8,293 bases of DNA from Lachnospiraceae bacterium UBA7589. GTDB taxonomy: Bacteria > Bacillota > Clostridia > Lachnospirales > Lachnospiraceae. Below the pieces are notes generated by a model that made no database searches, was not told where the DNA came from, and saw only the letters and a list, made by a program, of their open reading frames with translations. Below, piece after piece: positions 1 to 6,673 of this stretch (the first letter of the stretch is position 1; every line of letters begins with the position of its first letter). Both the position numbers and the translations under genes were made by a program. Where the stretch lies: the NCBI GenBank assembly GCA_002476495.1, contig DLKL01000020.1:1-8293 (forward strand), read 5' to 3'.

Positions 1-73
1 GTAAAACAATGTATATGAGAAATGTATAGATCATTAAGCTATCTTCTAAAAACATATTAAAATTGGGAGATAA

Positions 74-403
74 ATGGTATCTTGGGAGGAATACATGAGT
101 AGTTTGTATGAACATTATCCAATAGCGATGTGGATAATCGACGGAGTTCTTTGGGCAATTGGGTTGTTGTGCTGGATCACGACTTATATTGGGGCACCGC
201 TCGAAAGCAGGAAGCGGGGATATCATGTTTCCGGAGTGCCGGGAGTTCCTTTCGTATTCTTTTTGCTGGCAGGTTTTTTCTCACCGAATAAATGGTTGAT
301 GTTGACAGCACTGCTTGATTTTAGCCTTACATACTTGCCGGTATTTTTCTTGAAGGAACATCTGAAAAGGTGCAAAAGCGAAAGGAAAAACGATGAAATA
401 TAA
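74..403 (+). CDS. Small integral membrane protein, family not recognised
   Basis: This encodes 109 residues with about three hydrophobic segments (roughly residues 17-38, 54-70 and 74-94) and a charged, Lys/Arg-rich tail. That indicates a small inner-membrane protein with a cytoplasmic C-terminus. A Pro/Gly-rich stretch (residues 52-60) runs into a membrane segment ending SPNKW, which looks like a conserved motif, but I cannot name a family and propose no function. The start is uncertain. ATG at 74 has GGGAG four bases upstream. The in-frame ATG at 95 has a stronger GGGAGGA five bases upstream and would remove seven residues. The lipoprotein gene follows after 39 nt on the same strand, so co-transcription is possible. 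The middle of the gene (about 180-260) looks more GC-rich than its surroundings. Confidence 0.72.
   Translation: MVSWEEYMSSLYEHYPIAMWIIDGVLWAIGLLCWITTYIGAPLESRKRGYHVSGVPGVPFVFFLLAGFFSPNKWLMLTALLDFSLTYLPVFFLKEHLKRCKSERKNDEI
84..90 (+). promoter_or_regulatory. Internal ribosome binding site supporting an alternative start at 95
   Basis: The bases GGGAGGA lie just before an in-frame ATG at 95. This is a better Shine-Dalgarno match than the GGGAG before ATG 74, so the shorter protein of 102 residues is a real alternative. Confidence 0.4.
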
Positions 404-442
404 GTTCAAAGTTGAATGTGAGAAAAAGAGAAAGAAGATTAT

Positions 443-1720
443 ATGAAAAATAATAAAAGAATTATTAACTTAATACTAATACAATTTATTTTTCTTGTAT
501 TTCTTTCCGGCTGTGGAAAGGAATCAGGAGGAAATAATGAAAGAACATCAGATATAGATTCTCTTGACGTTATTGCAGGCATTATTACCGAATTTCCCAT
601 AGAAGGGGATATTATCTGTTATTCAAGTAAATATCCCGGTTGGGAAAGATATGCTGTGGATTATTATAAATTTGATGAGAAGGCCGTAGCATCAATAGAA
701 AGCTTCGCAATGGTCAGTCCGCTTTTGGCCAGTGCAGATGAATATGTTGTTATTAAAACCGGAGAAACAGCTTATGTTAAAGATATATTGGAGAAATATC
801 TCGAAAAGAGATTAGGAGATTTTACAGGTTATGCACCCAAGGAAGCCGAAAAGCTATCAGAATCACAGGTGACTACATATGGCGACTATGTTGCTCTTTT
901 GATACATGAGGACAGGGGCGTTGAAGATGCATTTAAGGATACTGTAAAGGTTGGTTATGGGCTTTCAGATGAGGGTAAGCAGGTATTAAAGCTTTTAGAT
1001 GAAAAGGCCATGGAATTAAGTCAACAAAAAGAAGATGAGAAAAAACCGGCAGAATATACAGATGATGAAAAAGATTATAATCATAACAGGAAAACACTTT
1101 CGGATGGACAGATATTGATAGAGGAAATACCGGGTGTGATTGAACCCTATGATACAGATTTAATAGTTAAGGCATATAAAACCGGAGATGAAAGTATATT
1201 GACTGATCCAAAGGATTTAGCTGTATTGAAAAAGGTAAGTTCTATAATACAAAGTGAAATAGATGATGATATGACAGAGTATGAAAAGGAACGTGCCATA
1301 CATGATTATATTGTAAGTCATACAGACTATGACAGTAATGCACTTATTTATTCAGACTGGTATTCGGAGTATGCCGATCAGCCTTATGGCTGTCTCATAG
1401 ACAACAGAGCTATATGCCTTGGTTATGCCGGCACATTTAAAATGTTTATGGATATACTGGATATAGAATGCATAATTGTTAAGGGAACCGCAAATCTTGA
1501 CAATGCAAACCATGCCTGGAACCTGGTTAAGCTGGAGGATGAAAACTGGTATGCCGTGGATGTAACCTGGGATGATGTAGAAGATAATCCTATCGTATAT
1601 TATAATTATTTTAATGTAGATGATGTAACATTAAGCAGCACAAGGCATTATTGGGAAGAATCAGAATATCCGTCTGCAAAAGGTGGAAAGTATTCAGGCT
1701 TAGAGAAGCCATTGTATTAA
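443..1720 (+). CDS. Lipoprotein with DUF4358-like and transglutaminase-like domains
   Basis: This is a 425-residue surface lipoprotein. Residues 1-23 form a signal peptide with charged N-terminus and hydrophobic core, ending in lipobox LSGC with lipidated Cys24. Residues about 40-170 resemble DUF4358, a domain common in clostridial lipoproteins. A charged linker follows (about 190-220). Residues about 260-380 are a transglutaminase-like fold with the full papain-type triad visible: Cys325 (in AICLGYA), His357 (in NHAWN) and Asp373 (in AVDVTWDD). Members of this superfamily are proteases, amidases or peptide cross-linkers, so it probably acts on protein or peptidoglycan peptides outside the membrane. 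The substrate cannot be read from sequence. The ribosome binding site is weak (a purine-rich run before 443). No terminator is evident between its stop and the convergent gene. Confidence 0.9.
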   Translation: MKNNKRIINLILIQFIFLVFLSGCGKESGGNNERTSDIDSLDVIAGIITEFPIEGDIICYSSKYPGWERYAVDYYKFDEKAVASIESFAMVSPLLASADEYVVIKTGETAYVKDILEKYLEKRLGDFTGYAPKEAEKLSESQVTTYGDYVALLIHEDRGVEDAFKDTVKVGYGLSDEGKQVLKLLDEKAMELSQQKEDEKKPAEYTDDEKDYNHNRKTLSDGQILIEEIPGVIEPYDTDLIVKAYKTGDESILTDPKDLAVLKKVSSIIQSEIDDDMTEYEKERAIHDYIVSHTDYDSNALIYSDWYSEYADQPYGCLIDNRAICLGYAGTFKMFMDILDIECIIVKGTANLDNANHAWNLVKLEDENWYAVDVTWDDVEDNPIVYYNYFNVDDVTLSSTRHYWEESEYPSAKGGKYSGLEKPLY

Positions 1721-1774
1721 CCGGGATTTTGTTTCTCAGATAGTTAAACAATCACCTGATGAGCACAGATAAGG

Positions 1775-2452
1775 TTAATCTTCTATAAGGCGCAGCCCGG
1801 CAGTATCCGTAACCGGTAGTGAGAATACGATAGCTTTTGCTTTTGTATCTGCACCTGCGTGCTTTATTATTGCCTCCATAATGCCATTTTTCTGGCTGGT
1901 TTTTGCCACAATAAAGATTATTTCTTTTTCGGCGGCCAAAGAAACCCCCATGAATTTTTCCGCAAATTCCATGCCGGTTCCTTTGGCATGAATAACTGTA
2001 CCGCCATATGCCCCTGCACCACGGGCAGCATCCATTATAAGATTAGTGTAACCCTGTTCCGATATAACGATAATTAGTTGACGGTCTGTATTTTTCAAGG
2101 TAGATTCCCCCTTACTTTCATAATTTTCTTTCTCCAACAAGAATTGTAATGCCTTTCGTCCTCCTATGCTGCTAAGAGGAATTGTAAACGCTACTCCGCC
2201 TCCTATTGCATCAATCTTAAGTTCACGCTGTAATTCTCTTTTTGTATCAAGCCATTTGTCATTTTCCATAACTGAAAAAATAACTGCTTTTTCATTGGAT
2301 TCAAGCCCCATGTAGTCAAGTATGTCACTGGAAACCGTGCCAAACCCCAGGGAAGTGAACATAACGCTTGTTCCTTTTTTCTGATAAAAATCCTGATAAA
2401 GATGAAGGATTTTTCTGTCAATAATCGTAGTAAGAAGATACAAGTTTTCCAT
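1775..2452 (-). CDS. Tandem P-II-like regulatory protein, partner of DUF1538
   Basis: This encodes 225 residues, about twice a classical GlnB/GlnK subunit. Each half reads as a P-II-like ferredoxin fold with beta-alpha-beta-beta-alpha-beta order. The first spans about residues 2-98 (GTSVMFTSLGFGTVSSDI, later AIGGGVAFTIPL). The second spans about 124-215 (LIIVIS, then GAGAYGGTVIHAKGTG, then EIIFIVAK and AIVFSLPV). P-II proteins bind nucleotides and small metabolites and commonly control membrane transporters by direct contact. The region equivalent to the T-loop (about 158-175) is short and lacks the classical uridylylated tyrosine context, so GlnD-type modification is unlikely. The start at 2452 has AGAGG five bases upstream. 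The gene lies 24 nt behind the DUF1538 gene, so it probably acts on that protein. Nitrogen regulation itself is not demonstrated. Confidence 0.82.
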   Translation of the reverse strand: MENLYLLTTIIDRKILHLYQDFYQKKGTSVMFTSLGFGTVSSDILDYMGLESNEKAVIFSVMENDKWLDTKRELQRELKIDAIGGGVAFTIPLSSIGGRKALQFLLEKENYESKGESTLKNTDRQLIIVISEQGYTNLIMDAARGAGAYGGTVIHAKGTGMEFAEKFMGVSLAAEKEIIFIVAKTSQKNGIMEAIIKHAGADTKAKAIVFSLPVTDTAGLRLIED

Positions 2453-2476
2453 AAATACCTCTTTTCGTTTATTAGC

Positions 2477-4015
2477 TTACAATTCCAAAATATCCCAGTC
2501 TCCGGACATAGTTTCTGAAGCAGATATGGTGCTGCTTTGCTGCCTTAGCTTTTTTTCCTTAAGCTTAAATATAAGTCCCATTATCTGGATTGCAATAAGG
2601 GGGGTCATGGCAACCATGGCAACAATTCCGAAGGCATCTGTTATAATGTTTCCTCCAAGTGCATTGCAGGCCCCCATGGCGAAAGGAAGTAAAAAGGTAG
2701 CTGTCATAGGACCGGATGCAACTCCGCCTGAGTCAAAGGCTATTGCAGTAAATATTTTAGATACAAAAAACGTGAGAATAAGTGCAATCAGATAACCCGG
2801 AATCAAAAACCATAGAATTGATATACCGGTAAGGACTCTGGTAAGTGCCAGCCCTACAGAAATTGCAACACCAAGGGAAAGACTCATTCCCATAGCCTTA
2901 GCCGGGATTGCACCTGAGGTTAATTCCTCAACCTGTTTTGTAAGGATAAAAACCGCCGGCTCTGCACGAACAATAAAAAATCCTATTACCATGCCTATAG
3001 GAATAATAATCCATGAATATGAAAGTCCTGCAATAGTCTGACCAAGATAATTACCCGCAGGCATAAAACCTACATTAACACCGGTAAGGAACAGTACCAG
3101 ACCAATATATGTATATATCAGGCCAATTCCGATTTTGATAAGAGTACGTTTGCTAATATCTCTTGATACTAACTGGAATAAGGCAAAAAATACAACAATG
3201 GGAAACAATGACACAGCAATTTCCTTAACGTATGTAGGTAATTCTACAGAAAAAAGCTTCCATAAGTCTATAGTGTCAGATATATCGGAAATTGATTCTG
3301 AAATGTATTCCTGGGATTGAGGGTTATAAATCATACCAAGGAGAAGTACTGCAAGTATAGGTCCGATGGAGGAAAGAGATACCAGACCAAAGCTATCGTC
3401 ATCAGCATGCTTATCATTTCTTATTGAGGATATACCTATACCGAAAGCCATAATGAACGGAACGGTCATTGGTCCGGTGGTTACACCTCCGGAGTCAAAG
3501 GCTATTGCCAGAAAATTCTTTGGAACAAAGAATGCAAGAATAAAAATGGCAGTATAAAATGCAACCAGAAGATGAGCAAGGGGAATACCAAGAAGCATTC
3601 TCAGTATGGCAATCACAAGAAAAAATGCAACCCCCAGGGCAACCCATATGATGAGTGTAAGGTTAGGAATTGAAGGAATCTGACCTGCCAGAACCTGTAA
3701 ATCCGGCTCAGATATAGTTATGATAAATCCCATAATAAAGGTAATTATGATGATAATAAACAGATTCTTGGATTTTGTGATAATTGTGCCCGTACGCTCT
3801 CCCATAGGTGTCATAGAGAGCTCAACACCTACATTAAAAAAAAGCATCCCGATCATAAGCATTGCGGCACCAACCAAAAAAGTAAGTAAAATTTCCGGAG
3901 GAATAGGTGCTATGGAAAAGCAAAGGAAAAGTACAATTAACAGTATGGGAAATACAGCCTTCAGTGTTTCATTAAGTTTTTCTTTAAATTTGGATTTTAG
4001 TTTAAAGTGTTTCAA
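2477..4015 (-). CDS. DUF1538 family membrane protein, internally duplicated
   Basis: This polytopic membrane protein has 512 residues from TTG at 4015. It contains two copies of the DUF1538 unit separated by a hydrophilic loop (about residues 199-260). Numbering from TTG, each copy has an acidic membrane motif, SEPDLQVL (102-109) and AEPAVFIL (351-358), and a strongly conserved AIAFDSGGV segment (171-179 and 425-433) followed by TGPMT or SGPMT. Conserved intramembrane Asp, Glu and Gly in duplicated halves suggest a transporter or channel, probably for an ion or small solute. This is inference, as the substrate is unknown. The P-II-like gene follows after 24 nt. The in-frame ATG at 4069 was rejected because it has no ribosome binding site, whereas TTG 4015 has AGGAG eight bases upstream and gives a typical Lys-rich amphipathic N-terminus. 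Confidence 0.88.
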   Translation of the reverse strand: MKHFKLKSKFKEKLNETLKAVFPILLIVLFLCFSIAPIPPEILLTFLVGAAMLMIGMLFFNVGVELSMTPMGERTGTIITKSKNLFIIIIITFIMGFIITISEPDLQVLAGQIPSIPNLTLIIWVALGVAFFLVIAILRMLLGIPLAHLLVAFYTAIFILAFFVPKNFLAIAFDSGGVTTGPMTVPFIMAFGIGISSIRNDKHADDDSFGLVSLSSIGPILAVLLLGMIYNPQSQEYISESISDISDTIDLWKLFSVELPTYVKEIAVSLFPIVVFFALFQLVSRDISKRTLIKIGIGLIYTYIGLVLFLTGVNVGFMPAGNYLGQTIAGLSYSWIIIPIGMVIGFFIVRAEPAVFILTKQVEELTSGAIPAKAMGMSLSLGVAISVGLALTRVLTGISILWFLIPGYLIALILTFFVSKIFTAIAFDSGGVASGPMTATFLLPFAMGACNALGGNIITDAFGIVAMVAMTPLIAIQIMGLIFKLKEKKLRQQSSTISASETMSGDWDILEL

Positions 4016-4023
4016 AAATAAAG

Positions 4024-4028
4024 CTCCT
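4024..4028 (-). promoter_or_regulatory. Ribosome binding site deciding a TTG start for the DUF1538 gene
   Basis: On the minus strand AGGAG lies eight bases before TTG 4015. The upstream ATG at 4069 is preceded only by A/T-rich sequence with no purine box. This site therefore sets the start at 4015. Confidence 0.65.
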
Positions 4029-4059
4029 AACAGATTAAATTGAAGTAAAATATAAAAAA

Positions 4060-4089
4060 AGTATATCATACAAATATTTTAGTTGTAAA
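4060..4089 (-). promoter_or_regulatory. Probable promoter of the DUF1538/P-II operon
   Basis: On the minus strand TTTACA (4089-4084) is followed after 18 nt by TATACT (4065-4060); each matches five of six consensus bases. Transcription would begin near 4053, downstream of the rejected ATG 4069 and about 38 nt upstream of TTG 4015. This agrees with the revised start. The region is AT-rich, so chance matches are possible. Confidence 0.45.
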
Positions 4090-4109
4090 GTATTTTCAAT
4101 TTACGTCTG

Positions 4110-4163
4110 CATATTTTTATGTTGATTATGCAAAAAACACAATATGCTTTTTAGAAAAATATG
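4110..4163. repeat. Nine-base inverted repeat between the divergent promoters
   Basis: CATATTTTT (4110-4118) and AAAAATATG (4155-4163) are perfect reverse complements separated by 36 nt. They lie between the -35 boxes of the two divergent promoters. This could be an operator pair or curved DNA. In such AT-rich sequence chance occurrence is also plausible. Confidence 0.3.
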
Positions 4164-4174
4164 AATTTTTTTTC

Positions 4175-4203
4175 TTGTTAATATATGAAGTCCCATATAT
4201 AAT
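4175..4203 (+). promoter_or_regulatory. SigA-type promoter of the ligase/ACT/ThrH operon
   Basis: TTGTTA (4175-4180), a 17-nt spacer and a perfect TATAAT (4198-4203) place transcription start near 4210, about 40 nt before the ligase ATG. The ribosome binding site AAAGGAG (4237-4243) sits seven bases before ATG 4251. Confidence 0.75.
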
Positions 4204-4210
4204 ATATATG
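4181..4210. promoter_or_regulatory. Possible operator: three ATATATG/CATATAT half-sites over the promoter
   Basis: ATATATG (4181-4187) and CATATAT (4194-4200) form a 7-6-7 inverted repeat in the spacer between -35 and -10. CATATATA (4194-4201) and TATATATG (4203-4210) form a second perfect inverted repeat centred on A4202, covering the -10 box and start point. A dimeric repressor bound at either would block the promoter. The half-sites are low-complexity, so this is a suggestion only. Confidence 0.35.
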
Positions 4211-4250
4211 AATAGACTTTTAGCTAAATTACACTCAAAGGAGAAATACA

Positions 4251-5558
4251 ATGGCAAACAGATATTTTCAACCGGATATTGAAACTATGCCGGTAGACCG
4301 AATTAAGAAATTGCAAGGAGAAAGACTTGTTAAGCAGGTAAAACATGTCTGGGATAACGTTCCGTTCTATCGTGCAAAGATGGAAGAAAAAGGCATAACA
4401 CCTGATGATATTAAAGGTCTGGAGGATTTACACAAGCTTCCTTTTGTTACAAAGGATGACCTTAGGGAAACCTATCCGTATGGTCTGCTTGCAAAGCCTT
4501 TAAAGGATTGTGTCTGTATACATTCAACCAGTGGTACAACCGGAAAAAGAGTTGTTGCATTTTATACACAGCATGATATTGATTTGTGGGAAGAGTGCTG
4601 TGCAAGAGCCCTTGTAGCCGCCGGTGCAACTGATGAGGATGTTGTCCAGGTATCCTATGGTTACGGATTATTTACAGGTGGCCCCGGGCTTAACGGAGGC
4701 TCCCATAAGCTGGGTTCTCTTACTATACCTACCTCATCAGGTAATACCGAAAGACAGATAATGTTTATGAGGGATTTGCAAACTACGGTTTTATGCTGTA
4801 CACCATCCTATGCAGCTTACCTTGCCGAGACCATTGAGGAGATGGGAGTCAAGGATGAAATTAAGCTTAAGGCGGGCATTTTTGGTGCTGAGGCATGGAC
4901 TGAGGAAATGAGAAAGAGCATAGAAAATAAGCTTGGAATCAAGGCATATGATATCTATGGACTGACAGAGATATCAGGACCGGGTGTGGCCTTTGAGTGT
5001 TCAGAACAGTCCGGTATGCATATTAATGAAGATAACTTTATTGCAGAAATTATTAACCCTGAGACCGGAGAGGTTTTGCCTGAGGGGGAGAAGGGTGAGC
5101 TTGTATTCACAAGTATTACAAAGGAGGCATTCCCTCTGCTCAGATACAGAACTAAGGATCTTTGTATTCTTTCCAGGAAACCATGCTCCTGCGGAAGAAC
5201 TCATATAAGGATGCATAAACCAATGGGACGTAGCGATGATATGCTTATAATCCGTGGCGTAAATGTATTTCCGTCACAGATAGAAACAGTTCTTTTAAAT
5301 GAGGGAATGACACCTAATTATCAGATTATAGTTGACAGGGTAAACAATACAGATACCTTTGATATTAATGTTGAGATGTCCCAGGAGATGTTCTCTGATG
5401 AAATGGCTGAGGTTACCAAAAAGGAAAAACAGCTGGTTACTTCGTTGAAAGCTATGCTTGGAATTCAGGCTAAGGTGCATCTTGTTGCGCCTAAGTCAAT
5501 TACAAGAAGTGAAGGAAAGGCAGTAAGAGTAATTGACAAGAGAAAATTATATGATTAA
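4251..5558 (+). CDS. Phenylacetate-CoA ligase family (PaaK-like) adenylate-forming enzyme
   Basis: This 435-residue protein has the usual PaaK length. Such enzymes activate a carboxylic acid with ATP to an acyl-adenylate and then form the CoA thioester in the cytosol. Visible motifs include the phosphate-binding loop STSGTTGKR (92-100), the A5 motif YGLTE (236-240) before SGPG, YRTKDL (299-304) with ribose-binding Asp303, and GRSDDMLIIRGVNVFPSQIE (326-345). The C-terminal Lys423 in SEGKAVRV is the expected adenylation lysine. Cys305, Cys312 and Cys314, with Cys250, could form a metal site. The start has AAAGGAG seven bases upstream and a strong promoter. It heads an operon with an ACT protein and ThrH. 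In anaerobes PaaK homologues often go with indolepyruvate ferredoxin oxidoreductase in aromatic amino-acid metabolism, but no iorAB is present here. Phenylacetate or another aryl acid is therefore only a likely substrate. Confidence 0.92.
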   Translation: MANRYFQPDIETMPVDRIKKLQGERLVKQVKHVWDNVPFYRAKMEEKGITPDDIKGLEDLHKLPFVTKDDLRETYPYGLLAKPLKDCVCIHSTSGTTGKRVVAFYTQHDIDLWEECCARALVAAGATDEDVVQVSYGYGLFTGGPGLNGGSHKLGSLTIPTSSGNTERQIMFMRDLQTTVLCCTPSYAAYLAETIEEMGVKDEIKLKAGIFGAEAWTEEMRKSIENKLGIKAYDIYGLTEISGPGVAFECSEQSGMHINEDNFIAEIINPETGEVLPEGEKGELVFTSITKEAFPLLRYRTKDLCILSRKPCSCGRTHIRMHKPMGRSDDMLIIRGVNVFPSQIETVLLNEGMTPNYQIIVDRVNNTDTFDINVEMSQEMFSDEMAEVTKKEKQLVTSLKAMLGIQAKVHLVAPKSITRSEGKAVRVIDKRKLYD

Positions 5559-5573
5559 AAGGAGGGCTTTTGT

Positions 5574-6005
5574 ATGGCAGTTAAGCAGATTTCTGTATTT
5601 GTAGAAAATAGGAGCGGTGGACTGGCAGATATAACCAAGGCTATATCTGATGCAGGCGTAAATATAAGGGCATTATCTATTTCGGAAACATCGGATTTTG
5701 GCATATTAAGACTCATTGTGGATGATGTCTTTTCAGCAGGAAATGCTCTTAAGGAAGCAGGTCATGTATATTCTATTACAGATGTACTTGCCGTTGCCGG
5801 GGAGGACAAGCCGGGGAGCATAGCCAGGATTATGTCTGTGCTGGCTCAGGCGGGAATAAGCCTGGATTATGCTTATGCATTTTTTGCCAAGAGCCAGGAA
5901 AGGGCAATAATGATAATTAAGGTTAAAGACAGACAGGCGGCTAAGAGGGTACTGAAGGAAGCAGGTATCCCAATGGTTACAGAGGAAGAAATAACTAAAT
6001 TATAA
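5574..6005 (+). CDS. Tandem ACT-domain protein, probable amino-acid sensor
   Basis: This small cytosolic protein of 143 residues consists almost wholly of two ACT domains. The first (about 4-68) carries ENRSGGLADITKAI followed by AGVNIRAL. The second (about 71-140) carries EDKPGSIARIMSVLAQAGI followed by the Tyr-rich LDYAYAF segment. Both keep the Gly at the beta1-alpha1 turn (Gly15/Gly16 and Gly81), where ACT domains usually bind amino-acid ligands at dimer interfaces. No catalytic domain is attached, so it is likely a ligand-binding regulator or partner, plausibly of the ligase encoded just upstream. That pairing is recurrent in anaerobes but the mechanism is inferred. The stop of the ligase and this start are 15 nt apart, and GGAGGG lies seven bases before ATG 5574, so translation is probably coupled. 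Confidence 0.88.
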   Translation: MAVKQISVFVENRSGGLADITKAISDAGVNIRALSISETSDFGILRLIVDDVFSAGNALKEAGHVYSITDVLAVAGEDKPGSIARIMSVLAQAGISLDYAYAFFAKSQERAIMIIKVKDRQAAKRVLKEAGIPMVTEEEITKL

Positions 6006-6024
6006 TACATCTGGAGGATTTGAA

Positions 6025-6630
6025 ATGGATATGAACATTGTGTGCCTTGATTTGGAAGGAGTACTTGTACCTGAGATATGGATTGCTTTTGCCGAAGCAA
6101 GCAATATACCTGAATTAAAGAGGACAACAAGAGATGAGCCTGATTATGGTAAGCTTATGAACTGGCGTATAGGCATTTTGAAGGAGCATGGACTTGGGCT
6201 TAAGGAGATACAGGATACTATAGCAAAGATAGATCCTATTCCGGGAGCCAGGGAATTTCTTGATGAGTTAAGAAGCATTACTCAGGTAATTATCATAAGT
6301 GATACCTTTACACAGTTTGCCGGCCCTCTTATGAAAAAACTTGGATGGCCAACAATTTTCTGTAATTCTCTGGAAGTGGCTCCGGATGGAGAAATAACAG
6401 GATTCAGGATGAGAATCGAGAATTCCAAGCTTACTACTGTGAAGGCGTTGCAGTCTATTGGATATGAGACTATTGCCAGCGGGGACAGCCACAATGATCT
6501 CGGAATGATTAAGGCAAGCAAGGCAGGCTTTTTATTTAAAAGCACAGAGCAGATAAAAAGGGATAATCCTGAGCTTCCGGCTTATGAAACCTATGATGAA
6601 TTAATGGATGCAATAAAAAGAGCCTTGTAA
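6025..6630 (+). CDS. thrH: ThrH: phosphoserine phosphatase / homoserine phosphotransferase
   Basis: This is a HAD-superfamily phosphotransferase of 201 residues, matching ThrH in length and sequence pattern. Known ThrH enzymes dephosphorylate phosphoserine and can pass the phosphate to homoserine, linking serine and threonine biosynthesis. The HAD motifs are visible. Motif I is CLDLEGVLVPE, with nucleophile Asp9 and the ThrH-typical Glu11 instead of a second Asp. Motif II is IISDTF with Ser92. The candidate motif III lysine is Lys135. Motif IV is ASGDSHNDLGMI with Asp154 and Asp158. The cap region includes TTRDEPDY, characteristic of this subfamily. GGAGG lies seven bases before ATG 6025, and the gene follows the ACT gene after 19 nt as the last cistron of the operon. 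Its presence suggests the operon concerns amino-acid metabolism, though a link between ThrH and the ligase is inference. Confidence 0.92.
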   Translation: MDMNIVCLDLEGVLVPEIWIAFAEASNIPELKRTTRDEPDYGKLMNWRIGILKEHGLGLKEIQDTIAKIDPIPGAREFLDELRSITQVIIISDTFTQFAGPLMKKLGWPTIFCNSLEVAPDGEITGFRMRIENSKLTTVKALQSIGYETIASGDSHNDLGMIKASKAGFLFKSTEQIKRDNPELPAYETYDELMDAIKRAL

Positions 6631-6648
6631 ATTGAATAATAAAACACT

Positions 6649-6672
6649 ATTTCCTGCCGCCGGGTAGGAAAT
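6649..6672 (+). other. Leader hairpin 1 upstream of the MATE gene
   Basis: ATTTCCT (6649-6655) and AGGAAAT (6666-6672) are perfect complements. GCC (6656-6658) and GGT (6663-6665) continue the helix with one G-U pair, giving a 10-bp stem closed by the tetraloop GCCG. No U-run follows, so it is not an intrinsic terminator. The left arm could instead pair with the MATE ribosome binding site. Confidence 0.55.
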
Positions 6673-6673
6673 C

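Noticed and set aside
1697..1715. Small hairpin GGCTT-AGAG-AAGCC at the end of the lipoprotein gene as a terminator
   Set aside because: Only five pairs, inside the coding region, and no T-run follows. The convergent gap at 1721-1774 likewise shows no clear terminator.
3720..4043. 107-codon plus-strand reading frame opposite the DUF1538 gene, and similar frames opposite other genes
   Set aside because: They lie wholly or largely within well-supported genes on the other strand, lack ribosome binding sites, and translate to low-complexity sequence. They are shadows.
6625..6653. Possible separate promoter for the MATE gene (TTGTAA, 17 nt, TATTTC)
   Set aside because: The -10 matches consensus poorly and overlaps the first arm of hairpin 1, so I do not annotate it.
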